A DNA stretch of 64,000 bases from Vibrio cidicii (GTDB lineage: Bacteria; Pseudomonadota; Gammaproteobacteria; Enterobacterales; Vibrionaceae): NCBI RefSeq assembly GCF_009763805.1, contig NZ_CP046804.1, forward strand, positions 1,674,001-1,738,000. Reading direction: 5' to 3'. Every line of letters starts with the position of its first letter. The first letter of the stretch is position 1. Below the pieces are notes generated by a model. The model ran no database searches and was not told the DNA's origin. It was given only the letters and a program-made list of their open reading frames with translations. The position numbers and the translations under genes were made by a program. This document shows positions 33,634-43,292 of this stretch, piece after piece.

Positions 33634-34701
33634 TTAATGTTTTCCTTCTCGCATATTCGACGCGATAATCACATCTAAGTCATGTTGTACGCCTTTTATA
33701 TAATAATCACAGAGAATCTTTGAATATAGCTCTATCAAGTCTCTGCGAGCGTTAGCGTTGCTGATGTATTGCGCTAAATCATCGTTGATTTTGTTGAAGA
33801 AGTTGTTTATCGCGTTAGCGATTAATGTCTTGTTCGTGTCATACGCTGAAATACGGGGATTGGTATAGTCGTAGATCAGCACATCCAGACCATCAAGTTC
33901 TTGGTAAAGGGCTTTTGTCAGAAACTCAGCCGCAGGTCTACCAAGAATTGTTTTACAGCGCATAGCTTTAAACTGTTCAACTACTTCTTGAGCATCGTGT
34001 AGTGGCTTGATGTGTTGCCCTGAAACCCCATACATAAACGCTTCTTTAAAATGCGTGAACGTGGGTAATTCGCTTGTTCTAAACGCTTTTTTATACTTTT
34101 TGTTTATGTGTAACACTAAGCTTTGAATAGTTGATTCGCTTAGATTTACAGCGTCCCCACTTTTGACGAACTTCTTGTCTTTTTTCACAACTGCATAGTA
34201 GTTGCTGATCAGTCCTTTGTTCTTTGTTTCGAACTGCAAAATCAAACCGAGCGCGTAATCTAAGTCGTTTTTTAGCTCATCTAAAAGTCTGTTGTTCAGA
34301 GCCTTTGTCTCTTCAATTTCTTTAATCAGTGCTTCATCAACTTTTAGTCTGAACATTGAATTGACAGGTAAGTTTCGGATCTTCCCACTACTTGCAGAAA
34401 ACTTTATCAGACCATCTACGACACTTGATTCGATTGACACAGATTCTGGTTGTTCAAGCTCTATCGGTTCACCGTTCGTGAATACAATCTCTTGCCCTGC
34501 TATCGCTTCTAAGTTTTTCAATGCAGATTTAAGCTTTTTATCAAAATCAAGTGAACCCTTATGTTTTTCAAGCTGTTTTGGTAATTTAATCATATAGATT
34601 TTGTCGTTTGCTTCTTTAAACTCACAACCTTTGAACTGAATGTTTAATCTTTTCTCAGATTCTATTTTTTGATTTAATTCGAACAATGTTAATTTCTTCA
34701 T
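33634..34701 (-). CDS. hypothetical protein, 355 aa
   Basis: AAGGA precedes ATG 34701. Soluble, alternating basic and acidic helices; the middle (EIEETKALNNRLLDELKNDLD) has coiled-coil character. No membrane segment, no catalytic motif and no known family were identified. It converges on the relaxase candidate and is divergent from the 116-aa gene. Confidence 0.8.
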   Translation of the reverse strand: MKKLTLFELNQKIESEKRLNIQFKGCEFKEANDKIYMIKLPKQLEKHKGSLDFDKKLKSALKNLEAIAGQEIVFTNGEPIELEQPESVSIESSVVDGLIKFSASSGKIRNLPVNSMFRLKVDEALIKEIEETKALNNRLLDELKNDLDYALGLILQFETKNKGLISNYYAVVKKDKKFVKSGDAVNLSESTIQSLVLHINKKYKKAFRTSELPTFTHFKEAFMYGVSGQHIKPLHDAQEVVEQFKAMRCKTILGRPAAEFLTKALYQELDGLDVLIYDYTNPRISAYDTNKTLIANAINNFFNKINDDLAQYISNANARRDLIELYSKILCDYYIKGVQHDLDVIIASNMREGKH

Positions 34702-34837
34702 TTTTATTCCTTAAAAATTATATTTATTATTACTTTATCTATACCACTTATTATTGTTTAATCAATCAAATTGTTGAATTAGTTATATATCATGATATAT
34801 TTTTAATTAGTTAAACAACTAAAAGGAATTAAGCGAA

Positions 34838-35188
34838 ATGAGAATTTTAACTAAAATAATTGGTAGAAAGGATGTAAAAGCAGAACTTGCTAAATTAAAT
34901 GAAAAACTTAAAGAAAAAGAATTTGCGGAACTGTTCAGTAAAGAACTTGAAGAAAGAAGAATATCAAAAGAAGATTTCAAGCGACATTTTTACAGTGGTG
35001 GTTTGATGATATCAATTGCTGACGATCACAGATATGGAACACTTATGATTGAAAAAGGTGCGACAAAAGAATCTTGTGATTTAAAATGGCTCAAACACAT
35101 GATTGAAAGAGTTGAATATTTTCAAAAAAACAAGATAAAGCAAGAACGAAAAACGAATGATGTATTAACTCAGTTCATAAAAAATTAA
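34838..35188 (+). CDS. small hypothetical protein, 116 aa
   Basis: AAAGGA precedes ATG 34838. Charged helices (RKDVKAELAKLNEKLKEKEF) lead to a segment ERRISKEDFKRHFYSGGLMISI and a basic tail. It could be a small DNA-binding protein, but a helix-turn-helix is not clear. Monocistronic, ending in a bidirectional terminator. Confidence 0.75.
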   Translation: MRILTKIIGRKDVKAELAKLNEKLKEKEFAELFSKELEERRISKEDFKRHFYSGGLMISIADDHRYGTLMIEKGATKESCDLKWLKHMIERVEYFQKNKIKQERKTNDVLTQFIKN

Positions 35189-35209
35189 ACACTCCGCTAT
35201 GGAGTGTTT
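35187..35209. terminator. bidirectional terminator
   Basis: AAACACTCC-GCTAT-GGAGTGTTT between convergent genes. Confidence 0.85.
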
Positions 35210-35213
35210 TAAT

Positions 35214-35741
35214 TTATTTAGGCTTTTTGCCCTTCAACTTACGTTTTTTAACTTTGTGATTGTATTTAATAAATTTAACAGTAATCTCTTCACACTTGTC
35301 ATACAGTGGTTTGAGATGTGGTTTTTGCTTCACTCTCACTGCAATCATTGTTAGATCGCGCTTTTCCATCTCTGTTAAAGCTCTAATATCACTATTCCCA
35401 TCGACAAGCGAGAACGTCATAGACTTTTGATGTTTCTCTTCTTCATATAAAGCTTGTATAAGCAAGTCTTTTATCTCATAGCTATGAGATTCTAACTGTA
35501 ATCTCATTTCTCTGTCTAAACCATCTTGTAAGAACTCAGCAAATTTATCATGGCATTTTGCAATGACTTTGTTTAGCGTTTCACTTTTCTCTGATATACC
35601 TTTAAACTCATACGTGAAATCTGTAAAACTCTGATTTGTTCCACAATCATTTACTTCATCTTGTGTGATCACCGATGGAATCACACTGAACTCACTGATA
35701 AACAATTCATTATAAAATTTAATAGTATTTTGCTCATTCAT
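35214..35741 (-). CDS. hypothetical protein, 175 aa
   Basis: AAAGGAGA precedes ATG 35741. Soluble, helical, with an acidic N-terminal half and a very basic C-terminus (HKVKKRKLKGKKPK). It lies 16 bases after the stop of the 816-aa membrane protein in the same orientation, so it should be cotranscribed with it and may be a cytoplasmic partner of the membrane machine. No family recognised. Confidence 0.8.
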   Translation of the reverse strand: MNEQNTIKFYNELFISEFSVIPSVITQDEVNDCGTNQSFTDFTYEFKGISEKSETLNKVIAKCHDKFAEFLQDGLDREMRLQLESHSYEIKDLLIQALYEEEKHQKSMTFSLVDGNSDIRALTEMEKRDLTMIAVRVKQKPHLKPLYDKCEEITVKFIKYNHKVKKRKLKGKKPK

Positions 35742-35757
35742 AAATCTTTCTCCTTTT

Positions 35758-38208
35758 TTAATTAACGTTACTCATCTCGTTTACTTCATCTAACTCTTTT
35801 CTTAATGATTTAAGAATTACAAACGCACTTAAAACAAAAGAAAGCAATTTTGATGTATACACTGCGATAAAATGCGTAATCCCTTGCCATTCCATCACTT
35901 GATATTCAAGCAATTGTTCTATCACTGCCATAAGAATTAGATCCATGTAGTGGAAGCCCATGACACAAACCGCGACGAACGTAAGGAACTTCAAACACGC
36001 TTTCACGAACTCTTTGAAAACATACAAAGGATCAGCATTTACAGACCATACAGCAACTGAAAGAGGTGCAATGATTTGATGCACTAACAGCTCTTGAAGC
36101 GACATAAATAGATGCTTGAAATAAATGGTTGGTATGGCGTAAGCAAACAAGAAAATCGATACACTGACAAAGCCAAAAACTTTTGCAATCGTATAGAAAA
36201 TCTCTGCAATCATCTCACTTGCCACATTATTTGGATTGACCATATCTACAATTACCTTAGCGATTATCATGTTGTTTATCGTGTCGGCTGCATAATACGG
36301 TGAATCAATAAATGGTTCGTTAGTTGCGTACCCTATCGCACTTGTTTTCAGCAAGTTGACCTTGCCACCGAACATATTTTTGTTAGTTTTGAACACACTT
36401 TGGTCATACCCGTCAGACGTGTTAACCGTAGCTAATAAGTACGCTCTCACAGCGATCTGCCAGAAGCCGATTGCAGCGTTTGACAGCTCAACGGTTGGGC
36501 GCATACAGCGGTATCCGTCCTTGATCTGCGATGGATTAAACGAACAAGTCGTTAATCTTCCCCAGACTTCTTTTGTGTCTATCCCTATCAACGTTTTGAC
36601 CACTAATTCTTGATCGATTTTCGACAAGTCAATCATGTCTAAATCGATATAATTGAATATTCCATCTAAATCTTGCTGCATTCGTTGTGCAGCGATAGGC
36701 GTAAACGGTATAGTCGTAATAGGTTCACTTTTAGCGTAGTAGCTACTGTAATCTTCAAAGTCAGTTGATAGGACTATCTCACCTTCAATTTTTCTTGAAG
36801 TTTGTAAGTTGTATGAATCGTCCATGCTAAATGTTAAAGGTGCGAACATACGCACGATAGGCGTAAAAATATCAAGTTTTAAGTTACGAACTTTGTCTTC
36901 ATATGCTGCTATCGTAACTGATGGCGCACAAGCAAGATAACCGCCTGAACTACACATTTGTTGAGTTTTTGCAATTAAACTATCGACATTCATTTTCAGA
37001 GATTGACGATCATTACCGAAGTTAGCAACAAAGCCCCTTTTCAACTCTGTATTAGTGAACATGACTTTTTCATAATCGTAGAAAGGATTTTGATAGTGTT
37101 TAGAAATGTGAGTTTTTGACGCACATTTAGCCGCAACTTCTATATACTCATTTACACCATACTCATTTAAACGCTCAGGAACAGAATCATAAATAGAATC
37201 ACAGTATTTTTTATAATCCATTGAATAATTACTTATTTGGTCAAAATCGTTCGAACCCAAAAATCCTTTGCTGATTGTCGAGTTAGATTCAATATTTACA
37301 CCGTTCAGCGCATTTCTCACTTTAATCGAGTGATTAACTAAGTCAGTAAAGTATGCAATGACATATTCTTTTTCTAACGATTTCAGATCTACTCCTATGT
37401 TATATGCCTTAGCATTCAGATCTTGGTTACTTGCAAGTCTTGTTTTTAGATACTTACTACCCATTTTAAAACGCATGTAGTATTCACCCGACTCTTCATA
37501 CACTTTTATCTGATGTTCAACACCTTCTACAAAATCTGTTTTAAGCATTAGAACCGAAAACTCACGAAACGAATCATAGTATGCAAGCTCAGGAGCTAAT
37601 TTTATTTCTGGTATCTCAACCAATTGACCATAATCTCTTTCGCTCATTTCACCAGCTTGCGTCAGCACATCACCTACAAGACTCTCAAACATGACAGTAA
37701 TTAGCGGCTTTTTATAGACAAGACCGTTTGGCGTTTTCGTTTCGACCATTGGAGTATTGAGAAATGCGGCTGCACAAAGGCACAGAATTATTTTCAATGC
37801 ATGGTTTGATGAGTTTTCACTTTTTGTTTTTGTACTCACAATCCATTGAAAAATAAACCACAAAAGAGCGACACCGACTATCGAGTAACTAAAATATACC
37901 GCGAATGAATTATGCAAGGCGTACTGGTCTGCTAATGAAGATGAAACAGATGTATGCATTCCAAACTCACCAGATATTAACTTTTGATAAGCTTCATAAG
38001 TATAGTTATAATCATTCGCTGCAAAGAATCCGTTTGCGTGTGCGTAAAGACCAAGTGATAAAAACATAACAGCTAAAACAATTATTGTTCTTAAAAAACC
38101 TTTGCCTATCGCTTTAAATATACGTTTTGGTACAGAATTTATACTTTTTGTTTCAGTCCCTTTAACTTTTTCAGATTTAGAATCTCTCCTTTTTATTATT
38201 CTAAACAT
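35758..38208 (-). CDS. giant polytopic membrane protein, DotA-like topology (816 aa)
   Basis: ATG 38208 follows GGAGAAG; the TTG at 38220 lies within the ribosome site. A basic cytoplasmic stretch (35-40 residues, with KRIFKAIGKGF) leads to a membrane segment (about 37-58, IIVLAVMFLSLGLYAHA), a second at about 104-126 (VYFSYSIVGVALLWFIFQWIV) and a short third. A Cys-containing extracytoplasmic region of about 480 residues follows, then four or five C-terminal membrane segments (about 640-800). The plan equals that of the 704- and 1062-aa proteins though sequence similarity is not evident by eye. Inferred to be an inner-membrane component of the transfer apparatus. Upstream and in the same orientation is the 993-aa lipoprotein. 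Confidence 0.55.
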   Translation of the reverse strand: MFRIIKRRDSKSEKVKGTETKSINSVPKRIFKAIGKGFLRTIIVLAVMFLSLGLYAHANGFFAANDYNYTYEAYQKLISGEFGMHTSVSSSLADQYALHNSFAVYFSYSIVGVALLWFIFQWIVSTKTKSENSSNHALKIILCLCAAAFLNTPMVETKTPNGLVYKKPLITVMFESLVGDVLTQAGEMSERDYGQLVEIPEIKLAPELAYYDSFREFSVLMLKTDFVEGVEHQIKVYEESGEYYMRFKMGSKYLKTRLASNQDLNAKAYNIGVDLKSLEKEYVIAYFTDLVNHSIKVRNALNGVNIESNSTISKGFLGSNDFDQISNYSMDYKKYCDSIYDSVPERLNEYGVNEYIEVAAKCASKTHISKHYQNPFYDYEKVMFTNTELKRGFVANFGNDRQSLKMNVDSLIAKTQQMCSSGGYLACAPSVTIAAYEDKVRNLKLDIFTPIVRMFAPLTFSMDDSYNLQTSRKIEGEIVLSTDFEDYSSYYAKSEPITTIPFTPIAAQRMQQDLDGIFNYIDLDMIDLSKIDQELVVKTLIGIDTKEVWGRLTTCSFNPSQIKDGYRCMRPTVELSNAAIGFWQIAVRAYLLATVNTSDGYDQSVFKTNKNMFGGKVNLLKTSAIGYATNEPFIDSPYYAADTINNMIIAKVIVDMVNPNNVASEMIAEIFYTIAKVFGFVSVSIFLFAYAIPTIYFKHLFMSLQELLVHQIIAPLSVAVWSVNADPLYVFKEFVKACLKFLTFVAVCVMGFHYMDLILMAVIEQLLEYQVMEWQGITHFIAVYTSKLLSFVLSAFVILKSLRKELDEVNEMSNVN

Positions 38209-38317
38209 TGACTTCTCCAATTTATTTAATTTATATATTAATATTTATAACATCTAATTAAATAAATAAAAGTTTCAAGACAAGTCAGAAATCGTATTTG
38301 CTTATATTTAAATAAAA

Positions 38318-38344
38318 AAAGATTCCACATTTAGTGAAATCTTT
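38318..38344 (-). terminator. terminator of the 993-aa gene
   Basis: AAAGATTCCAC and GTGAAATCTTT pair with one mismatch; the - strand has a T run. Confidence 0.7.
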
Positions 38345-38352
38345 TAAACTAT

Positions 38353-41334
38353 TTATTCTTTTTTATTCACTCCAACATTCGAACTCATGTCCTTGTTAGG
38401 TTTGATACCGCGTTTCGCAACTTTTCTGCGATTTCGTAGATCTTTCTCACTCTTATCAAATCCTGCAATCTTTTTGCTGTGCTTAATCCCTGCGATAGCT
38501 ATTGCGTCTTTAGTGAAGTTGTTTTGCTCAAAGGCATCATCAGTTCTTGTCTTGAACAGTGTCACTTGGTCAAGTCTATCAGCAGCTAAGGCGATCCAGC
38601 CTGGCAACTTCAAGGAGAAGTAAATCATCACTATGATACTTGCAAACAAGAAGACGCTACGTATACCAACTAAGATGAAATTCAAGCCGAACGCGAACAC
38701 TGAATCAGCAATGAGCATGTTATCAAACGTTGTCGTATCAATGGTTGCCGCTGCGTAGTTCTTGATCATGTCATTCGTGTACAAAGACAACGGAATCACG
38801 ATGAAGCTTATGATTTTCAGAAGTACAGGCGTTAAAACCAATCTGTAAATATAGAATCCATAATCAAAAATACTTTTTCTATCTCTACCGAACAAGAAAA
38901 ACATGACGGTTGCCGTGATTATCAAAATCGGTAGTAATCGTAAGGTCAACGCTGAACTTAAATCAGAGATCAGAATCATGCCATTTATAAACATGTCAGG
39001 CATACTCATAAGCAAACCGACTATGTACACAGTTGAGCCAAAAACGACCATCACACTTCCAGAGAATGAAGCTGCTTGTGCGGCTATCATCGCTGATTGT
39101 GCGGCAACCGCTGCACCTTTCTTTGAAGACTTTTTGCTACCAGTAGCAAATGATTTTTGCGCTTTTTGTTCTTTTTTAATGTAAGAATTAAGCTTTTTTT
39201 CTGCAACACTTGCTGCAAATGAAGCTGAGTGTTTAGTTACTACTCCCCCGATAGCTAAATCAGAACCATAATCTAAATACTGACTCTGAATGTCGTAGTA
39301 AGTCGTTACACCACCGCCATTCACCATAAAGTCTCGACACTCTGTTTTAGCATCGCCATTTTCGGGCAAGCCTATGCAGTACAATCTCTCTTGATTCTTA
39401 ATTGTTGACTCAACGCCATCAAGCCATGAATCACCCTTAACTGTATTCTCAACGCTTGACTCAACATGCCATTGATTCTTCAACATTTCAGTTCCGATAG
39501 TGCCATTCATCTCTTCAAATGCTTTAATTAATTTCAAGTTAACATCGTCTTTTGGCACAAACTGTTCAACGAAATCCACGTTGTAAATTTTCGCGTAGTT
39601 ATCAACACTCGCGTCAACACTCGAATTGAAGTAAGGCAATGACTTGGAGTAATCAAACTTGAAGAAAAAACCGCTTACGCTATACAAATGTCTAAGTTCT
39701 GGATTGTCGTGATATACAGTCTTCCAAAACTTCTGTACGCATCGTGAACCGCAATTGTAATACTCAATCAGCGTCTGATTGATGTTGTAGATTTTGTCTA
39801 ATTCTTCACTGTATACATCATGAACTTTTGAGTAAGAATCAGCCAATTCTTGCCTTGAAGCTTTAAAGAAGTTATTCGCTTTTTTCACTTCTCTATCGAC
39901 ATCGTTTTGCTTCTCAACTCGTTTAGCACTCTTATGCTGTACTGCGCCAGAGTCAGGTATGTAGAGATTTTGAGACACTAACGATGGAGTCTCTGTGTTC
40001 AAGTCCATGCAGTAGTAATAAGTCATAGAACCCGTCTGCATAAATTCAGGTAGACGTTTGTTTGTCTCAATCAAGATATCATTTTCGACAATACAAACAC
40101 TCTTGTTTACGTATCGGTAATACTCATCAGCCTGTTCCATAAGCTTATTGAAATTAGAGAAGTCAGTCTTTAGTGGTTCACCCGTTTTTTCATCAAAAAG
40201 CACTGCACCAGCGATTAACCCTTTCGTGAATTCCTTTTTGTAAGCGACTAAAAGCTGAGTTTTTCTGTTCTTGGCCATCTGATCACTGACAGGATTCAGT
40301 TCATCGAACTTTTGTGAGATTTTTGTCCAACCACTCTCAAAGTCATTACTCACAATCGCGTCAAACAGCACTTTCGAGAAGTCCACTGAACGCATGATTT
40401 CAGCAAGCTCACCAGAGAACTCAGTGGCTTGAAAAGGCAAGAAACCACAGCCTTTCAGCTCGATACCTGAAATTGTTGGATACTGTGAAAGATTGTTGTA
40501 GTGATACTTAATCACACGCTCGTTTCGTTGCTCAGTGCGCGGGAAATACGGTTCGTTTTTTCCTTTATAGAAAGACACAAGTTGGCTTACATCACCGTAG
40601 CCGTTTAAAGTCAGTTCTTTGTGCTGCAACATCTCTTTTCTGTTATTACTCAAACAGATATTCGCTTTAAACAAACTATCAATCGTTATTTGTGCTTGAT
40701 TGTTGAAGTCCGTAGAAACCTTTCTTTTGATCGATGTTAGGTTGTCTATTTGTTTTGCTTCAAAGTTTTTGATAAAGCCGTTGCCCGTTAAGATTGTTAC
40801 TCTCGACCAACCTTTCTGAAACCATTGTGATTGACTCACAACCGATCCGAAAAACATGATTAGTGCAAAAATCGTGACTGATTTTGCTATAACATCGATG
40901 ATTGAATGTTGTTCAGAGTTGTATCTTTTCAACGCATAAAGACCGCTCAACAACATACCCAAGATTGTGTAAGTAACTAAACCACCGTGGCTTTTAAAGA
41001 AGTCCACTAAGTCATTGTTTAACTCAAAAACCAGATCACCCGTTTCTTGAATTACTGCTTGTTCTGCGTTTTTTCTTGCTGCATCATCTTCTGTTATAAA
41101 CTGATTGGAAGTGAAGATATTCTCTTCTTGATCAGAAATATCATCAAAAACATTATTTAACTGCACATTTTTATCTAACGACTTGCAAATCGTAAAATGT
41201 TCTGAAAATGATTTGTTTGTGATTTCTGACAAATCAGCGTCTGTGTCGATACAATCATCGTCGGTTGGTTGATCGGGTAAACAACCTGTCAGCATACTTG
41301 CTGATAATAATAGCAATGTTATTTTTCTAAACAT
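38353..41334 (-). CDS. giant polytopic lipoprotein-like membrane protein (993 aa)
   Basis: ATG 41334 follows AAGGAG by seven bases; the TTG at 41340 is less likely. The N-terminus has a lipoprotein signal with lipobox LTGC (Cys18), followed by an acidic mature start (LPDQPTDDDC). Two membrane segments at about 113-138 and 146-168, a large Cys-rich extracytoplasmic region (about 570 residues), and a C-terminal cluster (about 740-935) with VFGSTVYIVGLLMSM and LLPILIITATVMFFLFG. A basic cytoplasmic tail ends it. The plan matches the other three giant proteins, with a lipid-anchor signal instead of a cleavable one. Lipoprotein signals on polytopic inner-membrane proteins are unusual; the outer leaflet of the inner membrane would be the site. 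Confidence 0.55.
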   Translation of the reverse strand: MFRKITLLLLSASMLTGCLPDQPTDDDCIDTDADLSEITNKSFSEHFTICKSLDKNVQLNNVFDDISDQEENIFTSNQFITEDDAARKNAEQAVIQETGDLVFELNNDLVDFFKSHGGLVTYTILGMLLSGLYALKRYNSEQHSIIDVIAKSVTIFALIMFFGSVVSQSQWFQKGWSRVTILTGNGFIKNFEAKQIDNLTSIKRKVSTDFNNQAQITIDSLFKANICLSNNRKEMLQHKELTLNGYGDVSQLVSFYKGKNEPYFPRTEQRNERVIKYHYNNLSQYPTISGIELKGCGFLPFQATEFSGELAEIMRSVDFSKVLFDAIVSNDFESGWTKISQKFDELNPVSDQMAKNRKTQLLVAYKKEFTKGLIAGAVLFDEKTGEPLKTDFSNFNKLMEQADEYYRYVNKSVCIVENDILIETNKRLPEFMQTGSMTYYYCMDLNTETPSLVSQNLYIPDSGAVQHKSAKRVEKQNDVDREVKKANNFFKASRQELADSYSKVHDVYSEELDKIYNINQTLIEYYNCGSRCVQKFWKTVYHDNPELRHLYSVSGFFFKFDYSKSLPYFNSSVDASVDNYAKIYNVDFVEQFVPKDDVNLKLIKAFEEMNGTIGTEMLKNQWHVESSVENTVKGDSWLDGVESTIKNQERLYCIGLPENGDAKTECRDFMVNGGGVTTYYDIQSQYLDYGSDLAIGGVVTKHSASFAASVAEKKLNSYIKKEQKAQKSFATGSKKSSKKGAAVAAQSAMIAAQAASFSGSVMVVFGSTVYIVGLLMSMPDMFINGMILISDLSSALTLRLLPILIITATVMFFLFGRDRKSIFDYGFYIYRLVLTPVLLKIISFIVIPLSLYTNDMIKNYAAATIDTTTFDNMLIADSVFAFGLNFILVGIRSVFLFASIIVMIYFSLKLPGWIALAADRLDQVTLFKTRTDDAFEQNNFTKDAIAIAGIKHSKKIAGFDKSEKDLRNRRKVAKRGIKPNKDMSSNVGVNKKE

Positions 41335-41445
41335 TTGCAATCTCCTTATTTCTCTTATATATATTTTTATTTATATCATTCCTTTAATAATTAACAAGTT
41401 TATGAAATCGGGTATTTTTTAATTTGCTTTAAACAAGCAAAAAAA

Positions 41446-41463
41446 AGAAGGCAAAAGCCTTCT
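41446..41463 (-). terminator. terminator of the double-HTH gene
   Basis: AGAAGGC-AAAA-GCCTTCT with a following T run on the - strand. Confidence 0.8.
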
Positions 41464-41483
41464 CTATATCTGAAAAATAAATC

Positions 41484-42050
41484 TTACTTTTCGTATTCAT
41501 CTAACTCTTTTTCAGTTATTCCGCAGACGTAAGCATATTTCCTAAGCCTGTCATAGCTATAATTTGAAACATGAACTTTGAAATTCTCTTCGTTTACAAA
41601 TTCAGAAACAACCGATTGATTAGTATTAAAGTATTTCCTACCTAATTCAGATTGATTGATCTTATCTTGCTTTAACTTCTCTTTTATCTTTACAGATATT
41701 TCTTTCATCAATGCTAATTTATTGTTCAGCATCTTTTGTTTTGCATCTTGTCTCGATGAGATTAACCCCAATTTTGAATCAACCATAAAAGCAAAGACCG
41801 TTAACGTTTCCATCGTGTAACTGTCAATTTTTCCGTTTAAAAACTGTGAAACTTGACTTTGCGAAGTCCCGAAATGTTGAGCAATAATGCTCTGATTAAG
41901 TTCCCCTTTTTCTATGAACTTGTTTAAATTTCGTTTTAAAAAAATCATCTGATATATCTTTTCATTCTGCAAACTTATTTCAGCATCGTGCATATTTCCT
42001 GAAAATAGTCCTTTTGGTGCATTATGCCTTTTTATGTGTGTAGCAATCAT
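41484..42050 (-). CDS. regulator with two tandem helix-turn-helix motifs
   Basis: 188 aa; ATG 42050 is spaced ten bases from GGAG, whereas the ATG at 42059 is too close. Two similar XRE-type helix-turn-helix units are visible: LNQSIIAQHFGTSQSQVSQFLNG at about 52-74 and INQSELGRKYFNTNQSVVSEFVN at about 132-154. Both have the NQS...TxQSxVSxF pattern, suggesting an internal duplication. A monomer with two HTH units would bind a direct or inverted repeat as one chain, which would suit the TTGCAA-N3-TTGCAA box; that link is only a hypothesis. It sits 144 bases upstream of the 993-aa gene. Confidence 0.75.
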   Translation of the reverse strand: MIATHIKRHNAPKGLFSGNMHDAEISLQNEKIYQMIFLKRNLNKFIEKGELNQSIIAQHFGTSQSQVSQFLNGKIDSYTMETLTVFAFMVDSKLGLISSRQDAKQKMLNNKLALMKEISVKIKEKLKQDKINQSELGRKYFNTNQSVVSEFVNEENFKVHVSNYSYDRLRKYAYVCGITEKELDEYEK

Positions 42051-42125
42051 ATTATACATTCTCCTTTTTGTTATAATTTTGATTATATATAAAATGTTAT
42101 AATATAATTTATTCTTGTCAAAAAA

Positions 42126-42148
42126 ATGAGCCGCTTTATGCGACTCAA
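42126..42148 (-). terminator. terminator of the 155-aa gene
   Basis: TGAGCCGC and GCGACTCA pair with one mismatch around TTTAT. Confidence 0.7.
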
Positions 42149-42159
42149 TTTAATTCCTT

Positions 42160-42627
42160 TTATTGTTTAAATGTCTTTATGTGCGTAAAATTAGCAGTAT
42201 CTTTTGTTAGAACAATACCGTTTGAATCTCTTGGATTTTGTTTCTCTAAGATCTCGCCATTTGACGAATAACCTAAATAAACTTTTTGCTCACCGCGATA
42301 TGCAGCCACTTCGAAAACCCTGTTTTTAAGCTCTTGTAGTTTTGATTCTTGGTTCAATGAATCACGGTCAAAACCTTCAACATTCCAATGTGTTAGTTCG
42401 CTTGATTTGTACGCTTCTGCGTAAGCTATGATTGACTTCATAGCGTTCTCAATTTGTTCAAGTGCTCTTGCGTTGTCTTGTTCAGTGATAATCCAGCTAA
42501 TCTCTGTCTTGTTCGAGTTATACGCTGGCGAGTTTATGTAACCAGCGTGGTAGCCAAGGATATCTGATGTCTTTACTTCTCTTTTATTGATTGCTTTTCT
42601 GATTGTTTTGATCGCTGTATTTAGCAT
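42160..42627 (-). CDS. hypothetical protein, 155 aa
   Basis: AAAGGAAA precedes ATG 42627. Begins with a basic stretch (MLNTAIKTIRKAINKREVK), then YHAGYINSPAYNSNK and a C-terminal beta-rich part (VYLGYSSNGEILEKQNP). Soluble; no family recognised. Its own terminator follows. Confidence 0.75.
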   Translation of the reverse strand: MLNTAIKTIRKAINKREVKTSDILGYHAGYINSPAYNSNKTEISWIITEQDNARALEQIENAMKSIIAYAEAYKSSELTHWNVEGFDRDSLNQESKLQELKNRVFEVAAYRGEQKVYLGYSSNGEILEKQNPRDSNGIVLTKDTANFTHIKTFKQ

Positions 42628-42804
42628 AATTCATTTCCTTTTTTTATAAGTTGATAATTGATTAGTTCAAGTTGTCAGTCTTGAATATATAAATGTTTTA
42701 TCAATTAAAAATTACAAGTCAATATAGAAAATTATAAATATTTTTTTGATAGTCAAAAAATGGCTATAAATCAATAATGTTTAATTTTAAACATTTCGGA
42801 AAAA

Positions 42805-42819
42805 TTGCAAAACTTGCAA
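42805..42819. promoter_or_regulatory. TTGCAA-N3-TTGCAA box
   Basis: Perfect copy with spacer AAC in the 294-base divergent region between the 155-aa and 78-aa genes. It has the same flank (CGGAAAAA) as the modules at 7.6 and 8.1 kb, here oriented toward the + strand gene. Confidence 0.7.
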
Positions 42820-42921
42820 AAAGTAATAAAGTTAATTTCGAAATATCACGATATTGCATTTTGAGTAATAAGATATATAAAGACTGTATATAACAAATAA
42901 AATATAAAAGGAGTAATTAAA

Positions 42922-43158
42922 ATGATGGAATGTCACAGATACATGAATAACCTTTCAAGAGAAGAAGTTATTCAGCGTATCAGAAACGCATTAACAAGAG
43001 AGAAAATCGAAACGATGAGCAAACATCTCTCGAATTTCGATCCTGATGATTATCTGAAAAACAAAGCGAAAGCATTGCAAATGAATAACGCACGAAACAT
43101 AAGTGCAAAAGAAGCTTATCAAGTTTACTTAGAAACAAAAGAAAAGCTTGGCATTTAG
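42922..43158 (+). CDS. small basic hypothetical protein, 78 aa
   Basis: AAAAGGAG precedes two adjacent ATG codons at 42922. Begins MMECHRYMNNLSREEVIQRIR, helical and basic, ending LETKEKLGI. No clear HTH. A TTGCAA box about 100 bases upstream implies shared regulation. Function unknown. Confidence 0.75.
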   Translation: MMECHRYMNNLSREEVIQRIRNALTREKIETMSKHLSNFDPDDYLKNKAKALQMNNARNISAKEAYQVYLETKEKLGI

Positions 43159-43190
43159 TTAATATATAAAAGAAATAATCCAGAACATTA

Positions 43191-43210
43191 AGAAAAGCAT
43201 TTGCTTTTCT
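43191..43210 (+). terminator. terminator after the 78-aa gene
   Basis: AGAAAAGC-ATTT-GCTTTTCT followed by seven T. Confidence 0.85.
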
Positions 43211-43292
43211 TTTTTTGTCTTTCTTCAAAAAAATTAAATATATGATAAAACAAATTATATCAGCTTTAAATATTTAATAAGGAGAAAGATTT

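Noticed and set aside
35661..35690. TGTGATCAC-type palindrome as a CRP site
   Set aside because: It lies inside a coding region and does not have the TGTGA-N6-TCACA spacing.
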